Part shown: positions 1 to 6,867 of the stretch, one piece after another
Layout: every line of letters begins with the position of its first letter
Position numbering within the stretch: the stretch's first letter is position 1
Assembly: GCA_026397695.1 (NCBI GenBank)
Contig: JAPLUJ010000211.1
Location: 1 to 10,028 of the forward strand
DNA from: Verrucomicrobiota bacterium
GTDB taxonomy: Bacteria; Verrucomicrobiota; Verrucomicrobiia; Verrucomicrobiales; Akkermansiaceae
Direction of reading: 5' to 3'
DNA length: 10,028 nt
Made by a program: the position numbers and the translations under genes
The notes under the pieces: generated by a model
The model's input: the letters and a program-made list of their open reading frames with translations, nothing else
Database searches by the model: none
Told to the model about the DNA's origin: nothing

Positions 1-1
1 G

Positions 2-862
2 TTGCTCTCGCACATGGGCAACTGGGAGATCCTGAGCCGCCTCATCCACTTTTTCCCGCCAGGCGCGCGGGCCGGCGCGTTCTACCGGCCCCTCAAGAAC
101 AGGACATTGAACATGCGGGTTCTCGCGCGCCGTCAGGCGGATGGCACACGGATGTTTTCCAAGCGCGACAATCCGCTGCACGTCGCCGGATTTCTGCGCG
201 GGGGCGGCATTGTGGGCATTCTAGCAGACCAGCGGGCGGGCAAACAAGGCGAGCCGGTGCGGTTTTTCGGGCGGCTCACGCGTGCCAGCCCGCTGCCAAG
301 TTTGTTAGCGCGCCGTTCCAAAAGCACGGTTCTGGCGCTTGCCGTGACCACCGAGAAGCCTGGCAAATGGATTGCCCGTTTTCTGCCCGTTGAGACTCCG
401 CCGACCACGGTGAATTGCATGGTGGCGCTTGAACAGGCGATGAAACTCGCACCGGTGGATGTTTTCTGGTTTCAGGAGCGGTGGAAGGTTTACCTGCGTC
501 CACCGCGCTCGATTCGTGACTGGTTAGGAGTGGAAAGCCATGACGGCGGCAAGCCGCTGCGCGGGTTGCTCTGGCTTGCGGGCGTGCCGGAAACGTGGCG
601 TGTTCCAGAAACGTGGACGCATCCGGAGGTGGTTTACGAGGCGGCCCTCACAGAAGGTCGGGGGCTGCCGGCGTGGTTGCCGGAAGGCACGCGCGTCCAC
701 ACGGTGCCATCGGCGGGGGATTGCGGCACGCTGCGAAAAGCCATTGCCGGGATTGACGCCGCCGCGGCATTGCCGCTGGATTTCATCCTCACAACCGGTG
801 CCTCCAAAGGGCTCGTCAAAGCCGGCCGCCTGGAGGCCGTGCCGGTCGTTTCCCTGCCATGA
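2..862 (+). CDS. Lipid A acyltransferase (LpxL/HtrB, LPLAT family) with C-terminal extension, 5'-truncated
   Basis: The 3' part of a lysophospholipid/lipid A acyltransferase; the start lies left of the window, so the TTG at base 2 is only the first full codon. Members of this family move an acyl chain from acyl-ACP onto a lipid A precursor at the inner membrane. The catalytic H-x4-E motif appears as HMGNWE (fragment residues 4-9). It is followed by the GILADQ segment with D76-Q77, the RFFG motif (87-90), and FWFQERWK (155-162), the usual end of the domain. About 110 residues follow (175-286) that normal family members lack. This tail is hydrophilic with short hydrophobic strands, contains a tandem VPETW repeat, and I do not recognise it. 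Its stop overlaps the GT4 start by ATGA, so the two are probably co-translated. The family call is firm; the exact substrate is not. Confidence 0.88.
   Translation: MLSHMGNWEILSRLIHFFPPGARAGAFYRPLKNRTLNMRVLARRQADGTRMFSKRDNPLHVAGFLRGGGIVGILADQRAGKQGEPVRFFGRLTRASPLPSLLARRSKSTVLALAVTTEKPGKWIARFLPVETPPTTVNCMVALEQAMKLAPVDVFWFQERWKVYLRPPRSIRDWLGVESHDGGKPLRGLLWLAGVPETWRVPETWTHPEVVYEAALTEGRGLPAWLPEGTRVHTVPSAGDCGTLRKAIAGIDAAAALPLDFILTTGASKGLVKAGRLEAVPVVSLP
584..619 (+). repeat. Two-unit 18-base tandem repeat inside the acyltransferase tail
   Basis: Units at 584-601 and 602-619 match at 13 of 18 positions, and the first 15 bases of each differ at only two. They encode VPETWR then VPETWT, so the repeat is in frame. 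It lies at the junction between the acyltransferase domain and its extra C-terminal region. Confidence 0.6.
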
Positions 863-1923
863 AAATCGTCCAGATTCTGCCTGAATTGAATGGCGGCGGC
901 GTCGAGCGCGGCACGCTCGAGGTTGCCTCATGGCTGGTGCGCGAAGGGCACGAATCCATCGTGATATCTAACGGAGGGCGGATGGCTGCGGAGCTGGAGC
1001 AGGCCGGATCACGCCATATCCGGATGCCCGTCCATCGCAAGTCGCCCGCCTCGCTCGGCCAGATTCCGCGCTTGCGGGAATTTTTTGCGGCGGCAAGACC
1101 AGATATCATTCATGTGCGTTCCCGCTTGCCTGCCTGGCTGGCTTGGCTGGCCTGGAAAAGCCTCGACCGGCGGGTTCGTCCGCGTCTGGTCACCACGGTC
1201 CACGGGTTTTATTCGGTCAATGCCTACTCCGCCATCATGACCAAAGGCGAGGCGGTGATCGCCGTGTCGGAGAGTGTGCGCGACTATGTGCTGAAAAACT
1301 ATCCGCAGACCGATCCTGCTAGAGTCCGGGTGATCCACCGGGGTGTGGACCCTGCGGGTTATCCGCACGGCTTTGTGCCACCCGCTGCCTGGCTGGCAGA
1401 TTGGCAAGCCGCCCATCCTATGTTGGCAGGACGCATTCCGCTGCTCATGCCGGCCCGCCTGACCCGCTGGAAAGGCCAGGAGGATTTCATCCGGCTCATC
1501 GCCCGCTTGATCGATTTGGGGCAGCCGGTTCACGGGCTGATTGTGGGTGAGCCGCACCCGAAGAAACTGGCGTTTCTGGATGAACTCAAGACGCTTGCCG
1601 TCACGCTCGGCGTTGCCGGGCATCTGTCGTTTCTCGGGCATCGCACGGATCTGCGGGAAATCATGGCGGTGTGCTCGTTGGTGGTTTCCCTGTCGACGGA
1701 CCCCGAGGCGTTTGGCCGGGTTTCGTTAGAGGCGCTCGCCCTGGGCAAGCCGGTGGTGGGCTACAATCATGGCGGAGTAGGGAATGTGGAGGCTGCGGTG
1801 GCCGCGACGCTGGACATTCTCGACCAACGGAAAGCGCCATCATCGATCGGCCCGTTCACCTTGCAGCGCATGTTGGACGCGACGGTTGAGGTTTACGCGG
1901 ATCTGCTAGATACGCCGGTTTGA
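859..1923 (+). CDS. Glycosyltransferase family 4 (GT-B fold), LPS core type
   Basis: A 354-residue retaining glycosyltransferase that should move a sugar from a nucleotide sugar onto an LPS core or surface glycan at the cytoplasmic face. The N-terminal domain has the GGGVERG acceptor-side loop (12-18), IIHVRSR (83-89) and TVHGF (113-117). The C-terminal donor domain has PARLTRWKG (198-206) and the E-x7-E signature, E283 to E291, in EAFGRVSLE. It ends with FTLQRMLDAT (333-342), typical of a core-type GT4 subgroup. The start overlaps the upstream stop (ATGA), which indicates translational coupling. After GGVGN (305-309) the usual stretch with a G-D pair that leads into the last helices seems to be missing, so the C-terminal domain may carry a short in-frame deletion. 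It ends 14 bases from the convergent GT39 stop. Confidence 0.9.
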   Translation: MKIVQILPELNGGGVERGTLEVASWLVREGHESIVISNGGRMAAELEQAGSRHIRMPVHRKSPASLGQIPRLREFFAAARPDIIHVRSRLPAWLAWLAWKSLDRRVRPRLVTTVHGFYSVNAYSAIMTKGEAVIAVSESVRDYVLKNYPQTDPARVRVIHRGVDPAGYPHGFVPPAAWLADWQAAHPMLAGRIPLLMPARLTRWKGQEDFIRLIARLIDLGQPVHGLIVGEPHPKKLAFLDELKTLAVTLGVAGHLSFLGHRTDLREIMAVCSLVVSLSTDPEAFGRVSLEALALGKPVVGYNHGGVGNVEAAVAATLDILDQRKAPSSIGPFTLQRMLDATVEVYADLLDTPV

Positions 1924-1937
1924 TGGAAATGACTCGG

Positions 1938-3328
1938 TTACGGCGCATCCATGCATACCCGCAGGAAGCCGAGGCGCATGGTACGGTCCGGGGCGTACTG
2001 ACAGGGTGCCTGCACATATTGCGGTTGTAGCGCGCTGCAATCCGCGCCGGAATGGGCGGCGGCGAAATCGCGCAGTTTGACCGGTATATCATCATTGCGG
2101 GTTGCATTCCACACGATCAACCGGTCTGTGTTGATAGAAACGGCAAAGTACGGAACTTCCGGGGCCTCCACCACGCTTTCCGGAAAGAACAATTTCAAAT
2201 TGCCGCCGACCAGCCGGTCTTGGGCGATGATGTGACCGCCCGTGAAGCCCGCCTGCCGCAGTTGGGCGGCCAATGCCTCATAGGGGGCGTTCAGGCGGCC
2301 GGGCTCACCCCATTTGGCAGCGCCCAAGGTATGTGCCGCAATCACCACGAGCACCGCCAATGCGCCCAGCAGTGAGAAACCGGCGTATCTGCGCGCATTC
2401 GTTAGAGTCCATCGCGCCGAAGGGATTGTCACCAGATAGATGGGCGTGGCGAACAGCAGCGGCTGCATCCAGCGGTCTTTGAACACGCTGACCTTAAAGC
2501 ACAGGATCATCAGAATACACAGGCATGTTCCTGTTAGGAGAAGTCGCAGGATCAGCGCCGCATCATCCTTGTTCCCGATGGCTGCCAAACCACGCGATCC
2601 CCTCTGGTAAAAAAACAGGGCATACACCGGAAGCAGCACGCCCAGAAAGGACACCACTGCCATCACCAGGCTGTGGAACCCCAGGACATAGGAAGCCAAG
2701 AGTCCCACGGAGCGTCCCACATGAAATTTTCCGGTCTGGGCGAGTGTCGCCTGCATGTGGGTGATCGTCCAATAGAGATGGGGGGATATGACCAGCAGCA
2801 GGCACAGGACGGCGAGCCACATTCTACGGTTGCACATGCGGGGGCGGAAATTTTCCAGCGAACATCCAGCTAACAACAGCGCAAGCAGGAAGACTCCGTA
2901 GTTGTATTTGGCAAGAATTCCGCTGCCGGCACACAAACCAAACAATATATAGTCGATTCCCAACAGATTTGGGGAATCCATAACAGCGAGAGCATGGCAA
3001 TGACGGCACGGTTGTTATCACGCGTGATTTCCCGGGCACCCAGATAGACAAAAAAATAGGTCAGGAAGAGCAGGCCGTTTTTCAACACGGCTAGCGCGAA
3101 GATGTTGATGCCGCAGAGGGCAAAGAGGCCGCTTTGCAGCCAGGTATATAACGGGGGTTGTGAGCCGTATCCCAGGCGCAGGTCCTGAGTTAGCAGCAGT
3201 TGTTCCGCCTCATCCAGTTCGGCACTGTTGGAGACGCAAAGCCGTAACAACAGGTGGAGGGTGAAATAAAGAACCAGTAGCAGCAAAATCCGCCTGCTAT
3301 TGAGATCCGCTGCGGGTTGACCGGTCAT
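1938..3328 (-). pseudogene. GT39 (ArnT/PMT-type) membrane glycosyltransferase, frame broken
   Basis: A polytopic polyprenyl-phosphate-sugar:acceptor glycosyltransferase, normally active on the periplasmic face. The N-terminal part (3328 down to about 2953) shows a first membrane helix, LDEAEQ with the first-loop acidic pair (39-40), SQPPLYTWL (56-64) and IPQICWES (118-125), all family hallmarks. The rest (about 2981 down to 1938) sits in another frame and resumes with GILAKYNYG and several membrane helices. The conserved segment expected after W-E (an RDLTH-like motif plus part of a helix) is absent, so this is more than a simple one-base slip. The start at 3328 is preferred because AAAGGAA precedes it by ten bases; an ATG at 3358 has no such site and overlaps the LAB_N gene. 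It is the last gene of the minus-strand run. A sequencing or assembly error is a real alternative. Confidence 0.8.
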
Positions 3329-3338
3329 GATCGGATGT

Positions 3339-3345
3339 TTCCTTT
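3339..3345 (-). promoter_or_regulatory. Ribosome binding site of the GT39 gene
   Basis: On the minus strand this reads AAAGGAA, ten bases before the ATG at 3328-3326, and touches the TGA stop of the LAB_N gene. It is the clearest Shine-Dalgarno sequence in the window and decides the start of the GT39 gene in favour of 3328 over 3358. Confidence 0.55.
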
Positions 3346-3650
3346 CACGGGGATTCATCGCCCGGAGGCAGCGGGGTGGCCATGGCCTGTTTCCGTTCGC
3401 GCAGGATCAGATGCAGGTTGCGCAGATAGATGAATAATCCGGCGGCCTGTCCGACGATGAACACCGGATCCCTGCGGTGAATCGCATATGCCAGCAACGT
3501 GGACCCGCCCATGAGGCTGAAATACCAGAATGCTTCCGGCACGACACTGCGGCGCAAGCGTTCGCTATGCAACCACTGTACCACGAAGCGCATGGTGAAA
3601 AACGCCTGCCCCACAAAACCGACGACCAGCCAGATAGATTTTGATTCCAT
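3345..3650 (-). CDS. Lipid A biosynthesis N-terminal (LAB_N) domain membrane protein
   Basis: A 101-residue stand-alone LAB_N protein, the domain sometimes found fused ahead of lipid-A-disaccharide synthase. Three hydrophobic helices lie near residues 5-23, 41-57 and 62-79. Family marks are VGQAFF (13-18), MRFVVQWLHSE (20-30), PEAFWYFS (38-45), DPVFIVGQ (61-68) and IYLRNLHL (74-81). The domain has no proven reaction. It is commonly found between a DPM1/ArnC-type GT2 and an ArnT-type GT39, as here, which suggests a partner role in handling or flipping a lipid-linked sugar. The ATG at 3650 starts 11 bases after the GT2 stop without an obvious ribosome site; the gene is probably read from the operon message. 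The family call is firm, the function is inferred. Confidence 0.9.
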   Translation of the reverse strand: MESKSIWLVVGFVGQAFFTMRFVVQWLHSERLRRSVVPEAFWYFSLMGGSTLLAYAIHRRDPVFIVGQAAGLFIYLRNLHLILRERKQAMATPLPPGDESP

Positions 3651-3661
3651 GATTAATTATG

Positions 3662-4384
3662 TTAGCTATTGATTATTTCCGGGACTTTGGCGCGGCGTTG
3701 CAACCAGGCCACGCCACAAAGATCGACGATGCCGACCCAGAGGCGATTGAACAACCAGTATTTGGAAACGCCGCGGGTTCTTGCGCGGTGGTTCACCTCC
3801 ACGGAAATGATAGCTCCTCCGCCACGCAGGAACAGCGCCGGCAGAAAGCGGTGCATGTGGTCGAAACAGGGCAGTGCGAGGAACGCCTCACGCGAAAAGA
3901 CTTTGAGGCCGCAGCCGGTGTCGGGGGTGTCATCCTTGAGCAAGGCGCCGCGAACACGATTGGAGATTTTGGATGAAACGCGTTTCAGCCAGGTATCCCG
4001 GCGCGTGCGCCGGAACCCGCAGACACATACCAGGGGTTTCTGTCTGGTTGCCTCCACGCGACACGCTTCTAGCAGCATTTTCGGGATGTCCGCGGGATCG
4101 TTCTGTCCATCGCCGTCGAGTGTGGCAATCCACGGAGCGCGTGCGTGCCGGACACCGGTGCATACCGCGGTGCTCTGACCGCAACTGTGCGCATGGCGGA
4201 TCACCCGCAGCCGGTCACAGGATTGGGCGATGGCCCGCAAGCGCAGCGGCGTCGCGTCGGTACTGCCGTCATCGACATAGATCACTTCATAATCCACCGC
4301 GCCCAATGCGGCTTGAATTTCGGCAAGCAAGGGGTCGATATTGTCCTCCTCGTTGAACACGGGGATCACCAGCGAAACATCCAT
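3662..4384 (-). CDS. GT2 polyprenyl-phosphate sugar synthase (DPM1/ArnC-like)
   Basis: A 240-residue GT-A enzyme that should load a sugar from a nucleotide donor onto undecaprenyl (polyprenyl) phosphate at the cytoplasmic face. Visible motifs are SLVIPVFNEED (4-14), YVDDGSTD (36-43), the metal-binding LDGDGQNDP (89-97), DTGCGLKVF (155-163), HRFLPALFLRGG (178-189) and the VNHRAR..GVSKY block (197-209). It lacks the long C-terminal membrane helices of ArnC, like soluble DPM1-type members. The start at 4384 gives the normal N terminus, with the first strand right after Met. An ATG at 4465 would add 27 residues and overlaps the epimerase stop by one base (TGATG), so it is a fair alternative; an ATG at 4441 is a third choice. 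None has a strong ribosome site. The neighbours suggest a uronic acid as the sugar. Confidence 0.9.
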   Translation of the reverse strand: MDVSLVIPVFNEEDNIDPLLAEIQAALGAVDYEVIYVDDGSTDATPLRLRAIAQSCDRLRVIRHAHSCGQSTAVCTGVRHARAPWIATLDGDGQNDPADIPKMLLEACRVEATRQKPLVCVCGFRRTRRDTWLKRVSSKISNRVRGALLKDDTPDTGCGLKVFSREAFLALPCFDHMHRFLPALFLRGGGAIISVEVNHRARTRGVSKYWLFNRLWVGIVDLCGVAWLQRRAKVPEIINS

Positions 4385-4464
4385 TTGATCATGCGTAAAA
4401 ACGGCCTGCCGGGCATGCAATCCAGTTTTTGTATCCACCATCAGGGGCCACAGACCCTCTGACA

Positions 4465-5478
4465 TCAGGATTGATAATACTCCCGGTACCAAGCCACAAA
4501 ATTGCGCAATCCTTGCTCCAGCGGGGTGGTGGGTTTGAAAGCCACCGCCCGCATCAGATCGTCCACGTTGGCGCAGGTGACCACGACCTCTCCGGCCTGC
4601 AGCGGCCGCATGTTGATGATGGCTTTTTTGCCTAGGCATTCCTCGATGATTTCGATGAAGCGGAGCAACTCCACCGGCCGGTTATTACCGATATTGTAGA
4701 TGCGATAGGGGGCACTGCTGTCGGCCGGGTCGGGGTTGGCGGCGTCCCACGCGGGATCGGGTTGCGGAATTTGCCCGAGCACCCGCACGATACCTTCGAC
4801 GATGTCATCGATATAGGTGAAATCGCGCTGCATGCGGCCGTGATTGAAAACATCGATAGGGCGGCCATCGAGGATGGCTTTGGTAAAGGAGAAATAGGCC
4901 ATGTCGGGCCGGCCCCAGGGGCCGTAGGCCGTGAAGAAGCGCAGTCCGGTGGTCGGCAGGCCAAAGAGGTGCGCATAGGTATGGGCCATCAATTCGTTGG
5001 ACTTCTTGGTGGCGGCATAGAGGGAGACCGGATGGTCGACGGGGTGGTGTTCCGAGAAGGGCACGGTGACGTTGGCACCATAGACCGAACTGGAGGAGGC
5101 GAAGACCAGATGTTTGACCGTGTGGCAGCGGCACCCTTCCAGCACATTCATAAATCCGACAATGTTACTATCGATATAGGCGTGCGGGTTTTCCAACGAG
5201 TAACGAACCCCGGCTTGGGCTGCCAGATTCACCACCCGTTCGAAGCGCTCAGCGGCGAAGAGCGCCTCCATTGCCGGTCGGTCCGCCAGTGATGCATGCA
5301 CGAAGCGGAATGCCGGATGAGGTTCCAGCATGCGCAGGCGAGCCTGTTTGAGGTGCACATCGTAGTAATCGTTCAGGTTGTCCAGTCCGACCACTTGATG
5401 GCCTTGGTCGAGCAAACGCCGGGTCAAGTGAAAACCAATGAAACCGGCAGCGCCGGTGACTAATATTTTGTCAGGCAT
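4465..5478 (-). CDS. NAD-dependent epimerase, probable UDP-glucuronate 4-epimerase
   Basis: A 337-residue extended short-chain dehydrogenase/reductase predicted to interconvert UDP-GlcA and UDP-GalA. The Rossmann motif is GAAGFIG (9-15), followed by LDNLNDYYD (32-40), NLAAQAGVRYSLENP (84-98), the SSSSVYG serine region (128-134) and the catalytic Y154-x3-K158 (YAATK). The sequences AYGPWGRPDM (184-193), FTKAILDGRPIDVFNHG (198-214) and MQRDFTYIDDIVEG (216-229) are characteristic of the UDP-GlcA 4-epimerase group (Cap1J, LspL/LpsL) as against GalE. Length is typical. The start follows the kinase gene stop by 12 bases and the end abuts or overlaps the GT2 gene, so it belongs to the operon. The presence of a polyprenyl-phosphate GT2 and a GT39 just downstream suggests that the UDP-GalA made here feeds LPS decoration. 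Confidence 0.9.
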   Translation of the reverse strand: MPDKILVTGAAGFIGFHLTRRLLDQGHQVVGLDNLNDYYDVHLKQARLRMLEPHPAFRFVHASLADRPAMEALFAAERFERVVNLAAQAGVRYSLENPHAYIDSNIVGFMNVLEGCRCHTVKHLVFASSSSVYGANVTVPFSEHHPVDHPVSLYAATKKSNELMAHTYAHLFGLPTTGLRFFTAYGPWGRPDMAYFSFTKAILDGRPIDVFNHGRMQRDFTYIDDIVEGIVRVLGQIPQPDPAWDAANPDPADSSAPYRIYNIGNNRPVELLRFIEIIEECLGKKAIINMRPLQAGEVVVTCANVDDLMRAVAFKPTTPLEQGLRNFVAWYREYYQS

Positions 5479-5490
5479 GGGGTGTTTCTG

Positions 5491-6831
5491 TCAGTTCGGG
5501 TGTTCTTTTGAAATAGGCCTCCGGCCGTTTGCACAGCAGGATGGGTTCAGCCAGTCCACGATGCGGCTGAGTGCCGCAGCGGAATCATCTAACAATCCAT
5601 GGTTGTCGAAGGCAACGTAGTCGGTGGGCACACGGCGTGAGAAATAGTGGAACATTGCGGTGTCATAGATCTCGTGTCCCGCCTGCGTCATTTCGAGTTT
5701 GCGTTCCCGCAGGCGCACGAAAGGCACGATGAAATGCACATGCGGCAGGCGGGTTCCAAAGAGGCCAGCCAGCCAGCGCCATGTACTGAAGCGGGGGGCA
5801 TCGGATTTCCTCGCGAGCAGCAGAAAATCCATGATTGAGCGGTCGATCAGAACGATGCCTTGCCGCCGCCAGAGCAGTTTCAGTCGCAGCCGCAAGCACG
5901 CCAGCAGATAGGCGAGGGGGGCGAAGGTCTCGTCGAATTTCTCGCGACCTTGGCACAGGAGCGGCCTGACAAAGATGACGAGCAGTTTGTAAACGAACCA
6001 TTTTCGATAGAGGTGTTTGCCGGTATAGACGCTGAGAACATCCTCCCTGCACGAGATCAATTGGCGGGCGAGCGAGGTTTTTCCGCAACCGTCGCAACCC
6101 ATCAGAACCAGCATCCGGTGAGTGGGGCGTGGCACAAACCAGGCGGTGATCACGGCATCGCGCAACCTGCGGGCAAGCCGTGTGACGGGAGACGGCCGGG
6201 AGATCCTGAGGTGTTGCTCCAAAAGCTTGAGTGTTAGATCGGCCGTGGCATCGCTGACATGCGCGGTGGTGGCGGTGGCTTCAAGGGCCAGTGCGAGCGC
6301 CTCCTGCCCGGCGGTCCGGCATTGCGCCGCGTAGGCGGACAAACGGGCAAGCTGTTTGGGAGTGGCGATGTTTTTTTGTTTCGCGACCAGATGATGAATG
6401 AAGATGCATGCCTCCAACGTGACAGGCAGGCGCTGGATCGATTCCTGCGGATTGAGCACGGCAGCCTGGCAATCCTGATAGGTCAGCGCGCGCTTGCGCT
6501 TGTCGATTTGCCGCAGATCGATCCAAAGATCCAGGTCCAGCCGGTGGCGGGCATCCGTGGAGATCAGAAACAAACCGACCTTGCAGCGGTTGGTGGATTT
6601 CACGCGGAGATGGCAGTGGCCGGCGCGGACCCACCCCAGCGCTGCTTCTAACAGGGATGCGACGGCTTCCCGTGAGCCTAGCAGATCGAGGTCATCGCCG
6701 TCGATGGCATGCTCATCGAGGGTTGCCCCGCGGAGTTGAATGAATTGCCACGGCCCCTGCCGCAAGGATTGCAGGCAGGCACTCAAGACAAGCCGGGAAG
6801 CCGCATGATTGTTAGACGGGGTGTCGGGCAT
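5491..6831 (-). CDS. Two-domain protein: nucleotidyltransferase-like N terminus and thymidylate-kinase-like P-loop C terminus
   Basis: A 446-residue protein with two recognisable parts. Residues about 15-110 look like a nucleotidyltransferase-fold domain: a helix, then GDDLDLL (45-51) with acidic residues in the metal-binding position, and RLDLDLWIDL (97-106) on a later strand. A helical linker follows (about 110-230). Residues 239-252 hold a Walker A motif, GCDGCGKT (245-252), and residues 327-332 hold VLIDRS, the DR-type motif of thymidylate-kinase-like enzymes. The region near 308-322 is rich in Leu and Arg, perhaps membrane-associated. Proteins with a thymidylate-kinase-like domain occur in surface polysaccharide loci without a settled function, so phosphorylation of a sugar, lipid or nucleotide is possible but unproven. 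It lies 36 bases after the YrbL-like stop and 12 before the epimerase. The ATG at 6831 has no clear ribosome site. Confidence 0.78.
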   Translation of the reverse strand: MPDTPSNNHAASRLVLSACLQSLRQGPWQFIQLRGATLDEHAIDGDDLDLLGSREAVASLLEAALGWVRAGHCHLRVKSTNRCKVGLFLISTDARHRLDLDLWIDLRQIDKRKRALTYQDCQAAVLNPQESIQRLPVTLEACIFIHHLVAKQKNIATPKQLARLSAYAAQCRTAGQEALALALEATATTAHVSDATADLTLKLLEQHLRISRPSPVTRLARRLRDAVITAWFVPRPTHRMLVLMGCDGCGKTSLARQLISCREDVLSVYTGKHLYRKWFVYKLLVIFVRPLLCQGREKFDETFAPLAYLLACLRLRLKLLWRRQGIVLIDRSIMDFLLLARKSDAPRFSTWRWLAGLFGTRLPHVHFIVPFVRLRERKLEMTQAGHEIYDTAMFHYFSRRVPTDYVAFDNHGLLDDSAAALSRIVDWLNPSCCANGRRPISKEHPN

Positions 6832-6867
6832 GACAGGGTGAGTGATGGCCGGTAATACAAGGCGGCT

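Noticed and set aside
524..931. Long open frame on the minus strand across the acyltransferase tail and GT4 start
   Set aside because: It is antisense to coding DNA, its product is rich in Arg, Pro and Cys with no family likeness, and GC-rich genes commonly give such frames.
1009..1641. 210-codon open frame antisense to the GT4 gene
   Set aside because: The GT4 frame carries all expected motifs over the same bases; the antisense product has no recognisable motif.
1924..1937. Bidirectional terminator between the convergent GT4 and GT39 genes
   Set aside because: The 14-base gap holds no inverted repeat or T run.
1938..2981. The downstream GT39 part as an independent gene starting at 2981
   Set aside because: The ATG lies inside the conserved region of the family, has no ribosome site, and the N-terminal catalytic loop sits in the frame just upstream, so a broken single gene explains it better.
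4762..5292. 176-codon plus-strand frame opposite the epimerase
   Set aside because: A shadow of the conserved epimerase; Gly- and Asp-rich with no family features.
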